From Rhodanobacteraceae bacterium (GTDB taxonomy: Bacteria; Pseudomonadota; Gammaproteobacteria; Xanthomonadales; Rhodanobacteraceae), in assembly GCA_016790075.1 (NCBI GenBank), contig JAEUPP010000023.1:1-54582 (forward strand): 54,582 bases of DNA, in the 5' to 3' direction. Below are positions 47,225 to 54,582 of this stretch, in pieces (within the stretch, counting starts at the first letter, position 1; every line of letters starts with the position of its first letter). The notes under the pieces are model-generated. The model ran no database searches and had not been told where the DNA came from. It saw only the letters and a list, made by a program, of their open reading frames with translations. A program made the translations under genes and the position numbers.

Positions 47225-48616
47225 TCACTCGCACATCACGAAGAATGCGTTCTGTCCGCGCACTATCGTCAGCAGCAGCTGGCGCGGGCGGCGCTTGGCG
47301 AGGACGTTCAAATCTTCCACATTGCGAATATCTACCTGATTCACGGCGACGACCACGTCGCCGTTGCGCAACTGGTTTGATTCGGCGCGGCTGCCTTCAG
47401 TGACACGGGTGATCACGACACCGCGCAGTCCCTGTTGCCGTTGCCGCTCGCCGAGATCGGCGAACTGCGCGCCGCCCAGCCGCGGGTCAAGGGTCTGGCC
47501 TTCGGCGCTGGCCGTATCGCGGCCGGCAAGTTTCGTGTTTGCCGTGATTTCCTCCCCGTCGCGTACCAGCTTGAGTTCGATGTCGCTGCCGATAGGCAGC
47601 AGACCTTCGGCATTGTGCAGATCCTGTTCGTTGTTTACCGGCTTTCCGTTCACGCTGACGACGACATCGCCCGCGCGCAGACCGGCCGCTTCTGCAGCGG
47701 AGTCCGCCTGTACGCGCGTGACCACGGCGCCGCGGCCCGGGGTAACGCCAAGCATGCGCGCGATTTCCGGCGTGAGATTCTGTGTCTCTATGCCGAGTGA
47801 GCCGCGCTTGACGGTGCCGGTCTTGATGAGCTGCTGCATCACATCGCCGGCCAGCGTCGATGGAATCGCAAAACCGATGCCGACATTGCCGCCCGAGGGC
47901 GAGAAGATGGCGGTGTTGATGCCGACGAGTTCGCCGTTGAGGTTGACCAGCGCACCACCCGAATTGCCGGGATTGATCGAGGCATCGGTCTGGATGAAGT
48001 TCTGGTAGCCGAGCCCGCGCAGGCCAGAGCGGCCCAGTGCCGAGACTATGCCGGATGTGACCGTCTGATTGAGGCCGAAAGGATTGCCGATGGCGACGAC
48101 GAAGTCACCGACGCGCAGGCGGGTAGAGTCGGCGAGGCTCACGGCCTTGAGGTTTTCGGGCGGTATCTGGATGACGGCGACATCCGTGTCCGGGTCGGTG
48201 CCGACCAGCTTGGCCTTGAGCGTGCGGCCGTCGCTGAGGGTGACGCTGATGTCGTCGGCGCCTTGCACCACGTGATTGTTCGTCAGCACGTAGCCTTTGT
48301 TCGCATCGACGATCACTCCTGAGCCCAGCGATTGTTCGACACGTTCCCGGGGCATGTTGGGAACGCCGAAGAAGCGGCGGAAGAAGGGATCGTCGAGCAG
48401 GGGATCGCGCACGCGGGTGTGTGTCTTGGAGGAGATATTCACGACCGCCGGCGTTACACGCTCGATCATGGGGGCGAGTGAAGGCAGGGCCTGGCCGTCG
48501 ATGACCGCGGGTAACGCCGCTTGAGCTGGGTGCTGCATCGACAGGGTAAGTGCACCGGTGGCAGCAAGGCCGATGACTAGCACCGAAGCCAGTGCAATAC
48601 GGGTCAGCCGGGACAT
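47225..48616 (-). CDS. degQ: periplasmic serine endoprotease DegP/DegQ-like (Do family)
   Basis: The protein has 463 residues from the ATG at 48616, with GGAG upstream and a signal peptide (MSRLTRIALASVLVIGLAAT). The HtrA protease triad is His115 in LTNNHVVQGADD, Asp in TDPDTDVAVIQI and Ser219 in NPGNSGGALVNLNG. Two PDZ domains follow (about 270-360 with GAVVTRVQADSAAEAAGL, and about 380-460). The short LA loop (about 45 residues) is closer to DegQ and MucD than to DegP. It degrades or protects misfolded envelope proteins. Confidence 0.94.
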   Translation of the reverse strand: MSRLTRIALASVLVIGLAATGALTLSMQHPAQAALPAVIDGQALPSLAPMIERVTPAVVNISSKTHTRVRDPLLDDPFFRRFFGVPNMPRERVEQSLGSGVIVDANKGYVLTNNHVVQGADDISVTLSDGRTLKAKLVGTDPDTDVAVIQIPPENLKAVSLADSTRLRVGDFVVAIGNPFGLNQTVTSGIVSALGRSGLRGLGYQNFIQTDASINPGNSGGALVNLNGELVGINTAIFSPSGGNVGIGFAIPSTLAGDVMQQLIKTGTVKRGSLGIETQNLTPEIARMLGVTPGRGAVVTRVQADSAAEAAGLRAGDVVVSVNGKPVNNEQDLHNAEGLLPIGSDIELKLVRDGEEITANTKLAGRDTASAEGQTLDPRLGGAQFADLGERQRQQGLRGVVITRVTEGSRAESNQLRNGDVVVAVNQVDIRNVEDLNVLAKRRPRQLLLTIVRGQNAFFVMCE

Positions 48617-49017
48617 AGGAACTCCATTCGGAAAGGTTGGCGACATGGACCGTCAGATAGGGGATTCGGTTTCCGATTTCAGCGGTGGTAAGTGCACGTC
48701 GTTGCGTCACGCGGGGCAATGGAAAAATTCCGGCGCCTTTGTCGCCATTCATGATCGCCTTCACGTTCTCGCGATTGACACCATGGATGGTGGGGCGTAG
48801 GGTTGCCGCCGCTCGCAATCACAAGATGTTGTGCCTGCCCATCAGAAAGTAACCCAGTATTTGGGTTTATGCAGGCACGGCCGCAGGGGAGGTACGACGC
48901 TGGTTCCGCCGCGACATGCGTGCGGCAGCGCGTGCTGCCGCGGCATGGCACGGGAGTACGAGCGTCCAGACCGATCACGATCGGGCCGGCCAAGGGATTC
49001 GGGAGGACGAGAGAGAG
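48617..49017. other. divergent regulatory gap between degQ and nrdJa
   Basis: This 401-bp region holds an inverted repeat AACCCA-N5-TGGGTT at 48851-48867 and a strong GGGAGGA ribosome site for nrdJa. I looked for an NrdR box and a cobalamin riboswitch and could not recognise either. I see no gene. Confidence 0.5.
48851..48867. promoter_or_regulatory. inverted repeat of unknown function upstream of nrdJa
   Basis: AACCCA and TGGGTT are separated by GTATT in an A/T-richer patch about 150 bp upstream of the nrdJa start. It does not look like a terminator and could be an operator for nrdJa or the divergent protease gene. I do not recognise the factor. Confidence 0.3.
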
Positions 49018-52000
49018 ATGAGTACGGTGCGCCTTGAAGAGCTCGCGCGCGGCGCGGTCAGCATTCCGTTGCAGCCTGCCTCACAGGATATCTGGGAGAA
49101 GAAATACCGCCTCAGGACCAAGCAGGGCGAGCCGGTAGACCTGTCGATTGATCATAGCTACCAGCGCATTGCCAAAGCCCTGGCCGAGGTCGAGAGCACG
49201 CCGGACAAGCAGCAGTACTGGAATGAGCGCTTTCTCTGGGCACTGCGCCGGGGTGCGATTCCGGCCGGTCGCATCACCTCGAATGCAGGCGCGCTGGACC
49301 ACAAGCCTGCCACCTCGACGATCAACTGCACCGTCTCGGGCACCATCGAGGATTCGATGGACGGCATCCTGCAGAAGGTGCACGAGGCCGGTCTTACCTT
49401 GAAAGCCGGTTGCGGCATAGGCTACGAATTCTCGACCCTGCGGCCGCGTGGTGCGTATGTATCGGGCGCCGGCGCCTACACCTCGGGCCCCATGTCCTTC
49501 ATGGACATCTACGACAAGATGTGTTTCACGGTGTCCTCCGCCGGTGGACGCCGCGGCGCGCAGATGGGCACGTTCGATGTGAGCCATCCGGACGTCAAGG
49601 ACTTCATCCGCGCCAAGCGCGAAGACGGGCGTCTGCGCCAGTTCAACCTGAGCCTGCTGATCACCGACGACTTCATGCAGGCCGTCCACAGCGATGGCGA
49701 CTGGCCGCTGGTGTTTCCGATCAACGTCAAGGAAAAGGACGAGATCGATTTCACCGACGCCGACGCCGTGATCTGGCGTGACTGGCCGACGACGGCGAAC
49801 TATGTCGTGCGCGACGACGGCCTCGTTGCGTGCAAGGTGTACGGCCATATCCGGGCGCGGCACCTGTGGGACATGATCATGGTCTCGACCTATGACTATG
49901 CCGAGCCCGGTTTCATCCTGATTGATCGCGTCAACGAGATGAACAACAACTGGTGGTGCGAGAACATCCGCGCGACCAATCCCTGTGTAACCGCCGATAC
50001 CTGGGTGCAGACAGCGCACGGTCCGCGCCAGGTTGCCGAGCTCATAGGCACGCCGTTCCGGGCGCGTGTCGACGGTGTCGATCATGCTAGCGGTCCGCAA
50101 GGGTTCTTTCTGACCGCGCACAAGCCCGTAGTCGTACTGCGCACGCGGGAAGGGCATAGCCTGCGGCTGACGGCAGACCACAAGGTGCGGCGCCTGAACA
50201 GAGTCACACGCTGGAGTAGCGAAACGCAGTGGTGCGCGGCCGGAGACCTCGTTGTCGGCGATCGCGTACTGCTGAACGACCATCGCTCCAATTCGCACTG
50301 GGATGGCGCGCTGAACTTCGATCAGGGCTATCTGCTTGGTCTGCTCGTCGGCGACGGCACTTTGAAGACCGATACGGCCGTGCTGTCGGTATGGGCGGCG
50401 CAAGCGGTTGCGAATGGCGGCCACGCGGACCTGCGTGCTGGTATTCGCGCGCTGATGGCGCAAGCCGAACGCGCAGCACGCACCCTGCCGCATCGCAAGG
50501 ATTTCGATGGCTGGTCCGCCGTGAGCGGGCGTGGCGAGTGGCGGCTGAAGTCGTCAGCTCTGCGCGATCTCGCGAACTCGCTTGGGCTGCGGCCCGGCAG
50601 CAAGGCCATTACTCCGGCGCTCGAACGCGCATCCAGCGATGCTTGCCGTGGTTTCCTGCGCGGGTTCTTCGACGCCGATGGCAGCGTGCAGGGCAGCCAG
50701 CTCAAAGGGGTTTCGATTCGTCTCGCGCAGTCGGATCGGGCGCGCCTGGAAGCCGTGCAGCGTATGTTGCTGCGCCTGGGCATCGAGTCGACGATCTACC
50801 CCAACCGGCGCGCCGCCGGCACGGCGCTGCTGCCTGATGGCAAGACCAGTCGTGCGGTCTATGCGACCCTGGCACAGCACGAACTCGTGATCGCCGGCGA
50901 AAGTCTGCAGCGCTATGCGGAACTGGTCGGTTTTGGCGACAGCGACAAGGCTGCGCAGCTCGCCCGCCTATGCGCGGCTTACCGGCGTGCACCGAATCGC
51001 GCACGCTTTCATGCGACAGTCGCCGCAATCGAACCCGCCGGCGAAGAAGCCGTCTTCGACGTGCAGGTCCCCGGTATCAACACCTTCGACGCCAACGGCC
51101 TGCATGCGCACAACTGCGGCGAACAGCCATTGCCCCCCTACGGCAGCTGCCTGCTCGGCTCGATCAACCTCACCGTATTCGTGCGTGATCCATTCGGCCC
51201 CAAGGCGCGCTTTGACTGGGACGAATACCGCGAAGTGGTGCGCGTGTTCACGCGCATGCTCGACAACGTGGTCGAGATCAACGGCCTACCGCTGCAACAA
51301 CAGCGCGAGGAAATCCTGTCCAAGCGCCGCCATGGAATGGGGTATCTCGGTCTGGGCTCGACCCTGACCATGCTCAAGCTGCGCTATGGCTCCAAAGAGG
51401 CCTGCGTCTTTACCGAAGACGTCAGCCGCGAGATGGCGCTGGCCGGCTGGGAAGTCGGGCTGGCGCTTGCTCAGGAGAAGGGGCCGGCACCCGTGCTCAC
51501 GCAGGAATACCCGGTGACAGCCGCCATGCTGCGCCGCCGCCCGGAGATGGAGCGGGACGGCTGGAAGCCGGGTGACCTGATTCCGGGCCGCGTGCTGCAC
51601 GCCCACTACAGCCGCTACATGCAGCGCGTGGCCACGGTCGCGCCCGAGCTCGTGAATGCGCTCGCCGAACACGGTTCGCGCTTCACCCATCATTCCTCCA
51701 TCGCACCGACGGGCACTATCTCGCTGTCCCTGGCCAACAACGCCTCCAACGGCATCGAGCCTTCGTTTGCGCACCACTATTCGCGCAACGTGATTCGTGA
51801 AGGCAAGAAGACCAAGGAAAAGGTCGAGGTATTCAGCTTCGAGCTGCTGGCCTATCGCGAGCTCATCAACGCCAAGGCCATGCCGTTTTCGGACAAGCCC
51901 GACGAAAAGCTGCCCGAGTACTTCGTCGCGGCCGATGACATCAGGCCGACCGAGCATGTCGACATCCAGGCAGCTGCGCAGAAATGGATTGATTCGTCGA

Positions 52001-52296
52001 TCTCCAAGACCGCAAACGTCCCGACCGACTACCCCTACGAGGACTTCAAGAACATCTACACCTACGCACATGCGCAGGGGCTCAAGGGCTGCACCACGTT
52101 CCGCTTCAATCCGGCTGCGTTCCAGGGCGTGCTGGTGAAGGAGGCGGACCTGGAAAACACCATCTATCGCTTCGAGCTCGACGACGGCAGCAGCGTCGAG
52201 GTCAAGGGCAACGAGCAGATCGAGTACGACGGCGAGACGCATACTGCGGCCAATCTGTTCGATGCACTCAAAGAGGGTTACTACGGCAAGTTTTGA
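49018..52296 (+). CDS. nrdJa: adenosylcobalamin-dependent ribonucleotide reductase, catalytic subunit, with intein
   Basis: The precursor has 1092 residues; the host is about 715 after removal of the 377-residue intein. It reduces ribonucleotides to deoxyribonucleotides, using coenzyme B12 for the thiyl radical. Host motifs: INCTVSG with Cys104 of the redox pair, LTLKAGCGIGYEFSTLRP, NP-CGEQPLPPYGSC with the radical Cys at precursor 700 and Glu at 702, and HHSSIAPTGTISL. The second redox Cys is likely 711 in PYGSCLLGS. The start at 49018 has GGGAGGA upstream. The C-terminus stops early, and the missing cysteine tail is likely supplied by the nrdJb product further on, as in Pseudomonas. Confidence 0.95.
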   Translation: MSTVRLEELARGAVSIPLQPASQDIWEKKYRLRTKQGEPVDLSIDHSYQRIAKALAEVESTPDKQQYWNERFLWALRRGAIPAGRITSNAGALDHKPATSTINCTVSGTIEDSMDGILQKVHEAGLTLKAGCGIGYEFSTLRPRGAYVSGAGAYTSGPMSFMDIYDKMCFTVSSAGGRRGAQMGTFDVSHPDVKDFIRAKREDGRLRQFNLSLLITDDFMQAVHSDGDWPLVFPINVKEKDEIDFTDADAVIWRDWPTTANYVVRDDGLVACKVYGHIRARHLWDMIMVSTYDYAEPGFILIDRVNEMNNNWWCENIRATNPCVTADTWVQTAHGPRQVAELIGTPFRARVDGVDHASGPQGFFLTAHKPVVVLRTREGHSLRLTADHKVRRLNRVTRWSSETQWCAAGDLVVGDRVLLNDHRSNSHWDGALNFDQGYLLGLLVGDGTLKTDTAVLSVWAAQAVANGGHADLRAGIRALMAQAERAARTLPHRKDFDGWSAVSGRGEWRLKSSALRDLANSLGLRPGSKAITPALERASSDACRGFLRGFFDADGSVQGSQLKGVSIRLAQSDRARLEAVQRMLLRLGIESTIYPNRRAAGTALLPDGKTSRAVYATLAQHELVIAGESLQRYAELVGFGDSDKAAQLARLCAAYRRAPNRARFHATVAAIEPAGEEAVFDVQVPGINTFDANGLHAHNCGEQPLPPYGSCLLGSINLTVFVRDPFGPKARFDWDEYREVVRVFTRMLDNVVEINGLPLQQQREEILSKRRHGMGYLGLGSTLTMLKLRYGSKEACVFTEDVSREMALAGWEVGLALAQEKGPAPVLTQEYPVTAAMLRRRPEMERDGWKPGDLIPGRVLHAHYSRYMQRVATVAPELVNALAEHGSRFTHHSSIAPTGTISLSLANNASNGIEPSFAHHYSRNVIREGKKTKEKVEVFSFELLAYRELINAKAMPFSDKPDEKLPEYFVAADDIRPTEHVDIQAAAQKWIDSSISKTANVPTDYPYEDFKNIYTYAHAQGLKGCTTFRFNPAAFQGVLVKEADLENTIYRFELDDGSSVEVKGNEQIEYDGETHTAANLFDALKEGYYGKF
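49984..51114 (+). mobile_element. intein with LAGLIDADG homing endonuclease in nrdJa
   Basis: A 377-residue in-frame element. It starts with Cys (CVTADTWVQTAHGPRQVAEL, splicing block A), has block B with the TxxH in LRLTADHKVRRL, and ends VFDVQVPGINTFDANGLHAHN with the terminal His-Asn and Cys as the first extein residue. Between lie two LAGLIDADG-type motifs, LLGLLVGDG (near 50333) and FLRGFFDADGS (near 50655), so the homing endonuclease looks intact. All residues needed for splicing are present. Insertion is between Pro and the radical-bearing Cys of the NPCGE motif, so the enzyme is inactive until the intein leaves. Confidence 0.95.
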
Positions 52297-52375
52297 GCGG
52301 ACGCGGAATGGAGTAATGTCCACACCGCAACACCCGATCATCTGACCAACCCGTACGAGGAGCTGGAGGGTTCTT

Positions 52376-52894
52376 ATGCAAACCGTAGGTGAAGCAGTAA
52401 GCAATGCAATCGAGGCAGTCAAAGAGACTGCGCAGAACGTCGGCGAAGCCGTAGCCGAGAAGACCGAGGCGGCGGTGGCCAGCGTCAGTGCTGCCGCGAC
52501 TGACGCGAAAGAGGCCGTAGCCAAGCGCGCCAAGGCTGCCGTCAAGAAGGTCAAGGAAGTGAAGGAAGCGGCGCAGGAAACCGTCAAGAACGCGGTCGAG
52601 AAGGCCAGGAAAGTCGTGAGCAAGGCCAAGCCCGCGGCGAAGAAGGCAGCCAAGAAGGCGGCCGGCAAGAAGGCTGCGGTGAAGAAAGTCGTCGCGAAGA
52701 AAGCCGCGGCGAAGAAGACCGCCGTGAAGAAAGCCGCGAAGACGGTAGCCAAGAAGGCCGCCGGCAAGAAGGTTGCCAGCAAGAAGCCCGTAGCGAAGAA
52801 AGCCGCCGCCAAGAAGGCACCGGCCAAGAAGGCCGCCGGCAAGAAAGCGGCGGTGAAAAAAGCGCCGGCCAAGAAGGCGGCCAAGCGCCGTTAG
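52376..52894 (+). CDS. histone H1-like Lys/Ala-rich protein
   Basis: The protein has 172 residues with GGAGGG before the ATG. The first 60 residues are an Ala/Glu/Lys helix ([20 protein letters not shown]) of apolipoprotein or LEA type. The rest is KKAA-type repeats ([13 protein letters not shown] and similar) ending AAKRR, as in bacterial H1-like DNA-binding proteins. It would bind DNA or RNA non-specifically. It lies between nrdJa and nrdJb, all codirectional. Confidence 0.85.
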   Translation: MQTVGEAVSNAIEAVKETAQNVGEAVAEKTEAAVASVSAAATDAKEAVAKRAKAAVKKVKEVKEAAQETVKNAVEKARKVVSKAKPAAKKAAKKAAGKKAAVKKVVAKKAAAKKTAVKKAAKTVAKKAAGKKVASKKPVAKKAAAKKAPAKKAAGKKAAVKKAPAKKAAKRR

Positions 52895-53239
52895 GCAATC
52901 CAGCCTTCTGTCCTCAGCAACCCTGGATAAGGGGCGCGGACGGAAGTGATGCCGCGATGGCAAGGCTGCGTCGCGGTATTTACTGGCGGTGTGAAAGTAC
53001 GCCGGTCGTCAGGTTCGTCGCAGCGCGTTGGTATCGCGCACGTTCCGGCGGCGTCGCTTCCGCATCAGCAAGACCCGCTGCCAAGCAAGCGCGGCAACGC
53101 GCCACAGCCTTGTTTCCACTCCGCGCCGGTACGCCGGCGCGGAGCCCCTTTCGGCACCATTCACCGGTTCCGGATACCCCTATCCAGCGGATGCCGCAAG
53201 GCGAGCCGCTACCCGGCTGCACGGTTCAGGAACAGCGTC
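52895..53239. other. gap between the histone-like gene and nrdJb
   Basis: This 345-bp stretch has no convincing gene. It contains a strong hairpin at 53119-53144, then the nrdJb ribosome site CAGGA near 53227. A possible nrdJb promoter between hairpin and start was not recognised. Confidence 0.5.
53119..53144 (+). terminator. strong hairpin (terminator/attenuator) upstream of nrdJb
   Basis: Perfect 11-bp arms CTCCGCGCCGG and CCGGCGCGGAG have a TACG tetraloop and are followed by CCCCTTT. It is the most terminator-like structure in the window, placed 95 bases before the nrdJb start. Confidence 0.65.
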
Positions 53240-54028
53240 ATGGCGATCAAGATTACGAAGAAGATCACCGGCTACAGCGTCGAGCAGCCGAACGACAAGG
53301 CGGCTCAGGTCACGACCACGCTGGCGCCCGCCGCTGCGGCACCTGAGCTGGCCATGGCCGAAGTCATCCAGATGCATGAAAAGGTCGAGCGCCCCGACAC
53401 GCTGATCGGCGCGACCTACAAGATCAAGTCGCCGCTGTTTGAACACGCGCTCTACGTGACCATCAACGATATCGTGCTGAACCAGGGCACACCGCACGAA
53501 TCGCGCCGTCCGTTCGAGATCTTCATCAACTCCAAGAACATGGACCACTTCCAGTGGATCGTGGCCCTGACGCGGATCATGTCGGCGGTGTTCCGCAAGG
53601 GCGGTGACGTGACCTTCATCGTCGAGGAACTCAAGGCCGTATTCGATCCGCGCGGCGGCTACTTCAAGGCCGGCGGCGTCTACATGTCGTCCATCGTGGC
53701 CGAACTCGGTGCCGTGGTCGAACAGCACCTGAAGTCCATAGGCCTGATCCACGACCCCGAACTCAGCATCGAGCAGCGCGCACTGATCGCGGAAAAACGC
53801 GCAGCCTACGAGCGCAGCGCAAAAAAAAACTCTGAAGTAGGCGAAATGCGGCAAACCGGCACGGCGTCTGTTGCCCCCGCCGCTGCGGCATCGAGCGCGC
53901 GCGAATCCACGGATACAAACGCCTTCCCCCCCGGCGCCACGCTCTGCCACAAATGCAACGTCAGCGCGACCATCCTCATGGACGGCTGTGCGACTTGCCT
54001 CAATTGTGGGTATTCCAAGTGCGGGTAA
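53240..54028 (+). CDS. nrdJb: class II ribonucleotide reductase small partner NrdJb
   Basis: The protein has 262 residues from the ATG at 53240, with CAGGA about 8 bases upstream. The middle part (about 50-190) fits the TSCPD/NrdJb domain: SPLFEHALYVTINDIVLNQG, PFEIFINSKNMDHFQWIVAL and RKGGDVTFIVEELKAVFDP. A low-complexity Ala/Ser/Thr linker leads to a C-terminal cysteine cluster (CHKCN, then CATCLNCGYSKCG) that resembles a zinc ribbon or a thiol shuttle. In Pseudomonas NrdJa and NrdJb are separate chains and both are needed. The histone-like gene between them is unusual. Confidence 0.9.
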   Translation: MAIKITKKITGYSVEQPNDKAAQVTTTLAPAAAAPELAMAEVIQMHEKVERPDTLIGATYKIKSPLFEHALYVTINDIVLNQGTPHESRRPFEIFINSKNMDHFQWIVALTRIMSAVFRKGGDVTFIVEELKAVFDPRGGYFKAGGVYMSSIVAELGAVVEQHLKSIGLIHDPELSIEQRALIAEKRAAYERSAKKNSEVGEMRQTGTASVAPAAAASSARESTDTNAFPPGATLCHKCNVSATILMDGCATCLNCGYSKCG

Positions 54029-54480
54029 GTGGCGGCGTGCTGCACGTGTAGTGCACGCGCGTGGATCAGCCGGAGTCCGCACCGGCTGACTCGCGGAAGC
54101 TCACGACCTCATCCAGCGCTTTGCGCGTAATCGCCGGCACCTGCCAGTCCGCTGCAGCATGGCCCACGACCAGTGGTCGACAATGTCGCTGATGCAGCTG
54201 CTCGTTGCACTAATTCTCATGCTGCCAATGATTGCGGCCCATGCGTGTTTGCCGCTGCTCTTGATTTGGCACCGCGGCGTGCCAAAGCCGGAGATTGTGT
54301 TTGACGGCCTAGCCCAGCTCAGCGGATTCACCCCCGATTTCGCTCGATTTCCGGCGCCGGCGTCGCGTAACTCATTGACAGGAAAAAGAGCGCTGGTCGA
54401 AAAAGAGTTAAAAGCGCTGTAGTGAAGACTTTGCTTGTTTTCAGGGTCTTCCGGAACTCGTGTGGGTGATTTTCTGTGAT
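54029..54480. other. gene-poor stretch with possible remnants beside an insertion element
   Basis: On the minus strand a short frame ending at 54066 (VGHAAADWQVPAITRKALDE) looks like the tail of a real protein but has a stop about 47 codons back. On the plus strand 54183-54422 could encode a small hydrophobic peptide without a ribosome site. A/T content rises toward 54420. These look like debris next to the ISL3 element rather than working genes. Confidence 0.4.
54444..54466 (-). repeat. putative terminal inverted repeat of the ISL3-like element
   Basis: GGGTCTTCCGGAACTCGTGT lies just outside the transposase 3' end, as ISL3 ends do, and resembles ISL3 terminal repeats that begin GGGT or GGCT followed by CTTCC. 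The other end is beyond the window, so the repeat cannot be confirmed. Confidence 0.4.
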
Positions 54481-54582
54481 TCAGAGCGGCGGCAGCATGC
54501 AGGTGAGTATCTTCAAGCGCAGATAATCCTCATCGCGTAGGCCGTACGCTCGACGCTGAATGACCCGGATCTTGTTGTTGAG
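54481..54582 (-). CDS. ISL3-like transposase, C-terminal end only
   Basis: The last 33 codons run in from the right edge: LNNKIRVIQRRAYGLRDEDY, then LRLKILTCMLPPL and a stop. NNKI-x-VI-x-RRA-x-G-x-R is the usual C-terminal signature of ISL3-family DDE transposases. The rest lies outside the window. This marks an insertion sequence at the right boundary. Confidence 0.65.
   Translation of the reverse strand, partial: LNNKIRVIQRRAYGLRDEDYLRLKILTCMLPPL

Noticed and set aside
48617-49017. Cobalamin riboswitch or NrdR boxes upstream of nrdJa
   Set aside because: Looked for because the enzyme needs coenzyme B12; no B12-box-like or NrdR-like sequence could be recognised.
49081-50493. Minus-strand frame of 470 codons opposite nrdJa
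   Set aside because: It crosses the extein-intein border, where the sense frame has all expected motifs; it has no domain of its own.
49984-51114. Interruption of nrdJa as a separate gene or an assembly error
   Set aside because: The insert is in frame, begins with Cys and ends His-Asn before Cys, and has splicing and LAGLIDADG motifs, so it is an intein.
51286-52884. Minus-strand frame of 532 codons opposite nrdJa and the histone-like gene
   Set aside because: It is a Phe/Leu/Ala-rich antisense reading of KKAA repeats and reductase sequence.
54183-54422. Small hydrophobic plus-strand frame near the right edge
   Set aside because: No ribosome site or recognisable family; kept only as part of the debris note.

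Overview
The window reads as chromosomal DNA of a high-GC gammaproteobacterium, most likely of the Xanthomonadales (Rhodanobacteraceae-like). The reasons are the wall and lipoate gene order (mreBCD, mrdA, rodA, mltB, rlpA, dacC, DUF493, lipB, lipA), a split adenosylcobalamin-dependent ribonucleotide reductase (nrdJa/nrdJb), gatCAB divergent from mreB, and a CRP/Clp-like site. The genus is inference; no rRNA, tRNA or CRISPR was found.

Layout. 1-5.4 kb is an untidy flank: a REP-associated (RAYT-type) transposase running off the left edge, a hypothetical gene whose 3' end runs into it, a small secreted protein, a fatty acid hydroxylase-family membrane enzyme, a broken P-domain gene, and a PAS-AraC regulator. 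5.66-18.9 kb is the most interesting part: ten tightly packed plus-strand genes behind a promoter that overlaps a strong Zur-box-like palindrome. They encode a TonB receptor, an ABC ATPase, two ABC-2/DUF3526 permeases, a second TonB receptor, a PduX-like threonine kinase, a cysteine-synthase-like PLP enzyme, an ATP-grasp ligase, a DUF4213/DUF364 protein and an MFS transporter. I read this as a candidate zinc-regulated metallophore system. The kinase and PLP enzyme would make a 2,3-diaminobutyrate-type building block, the ligase would couple it, the MFS protein would export the product, and the receptors and ABC proteins would bring the metal complex back. The product is unknown.

19-23.1 kb holds two divergent secreted proteins, a beta-helix protein and a 14-repeat RCC1-like protein with two cysteines per repeat. 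They share a CRP-like site and a similar C-terminal tail. 23.2-26.4 kb is gatCAB on the minus strand. 26.5-38.6 kb is the elongasome, wall-remodelling and lipoate block, with a strong hairpin between mreB and mreC. 38.6-40.8 kb is the tail-specific protease Prc.

41.1-43.3 kb is an accessory two-gene unit, an AlbA_2/RecG-like protein followed by an orphan ParA-type ATPase. 43.6-48.6 kb carries, on the minus strand, a leucyl aminopeptidase, a HAD phosphatase, an orphan PstS-like protein and a DegQ-type protease. 49.0-54.0 kb carries nrdJa, interrupted by a complete LAGLIDADG intein directly before the catalytic cysteine, then a histone H1-like gene, then nrdJb. The right edge holds the tail of an ISL3-like transposase.

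Three short tandem arrays (961-1010, 5535-5605, 28945-28998) share a GTG-S-GTGT-like core on one strand. One has been absorbed into the mreC reading frame. Positions and motifs were read by eye; no similarity search was run.
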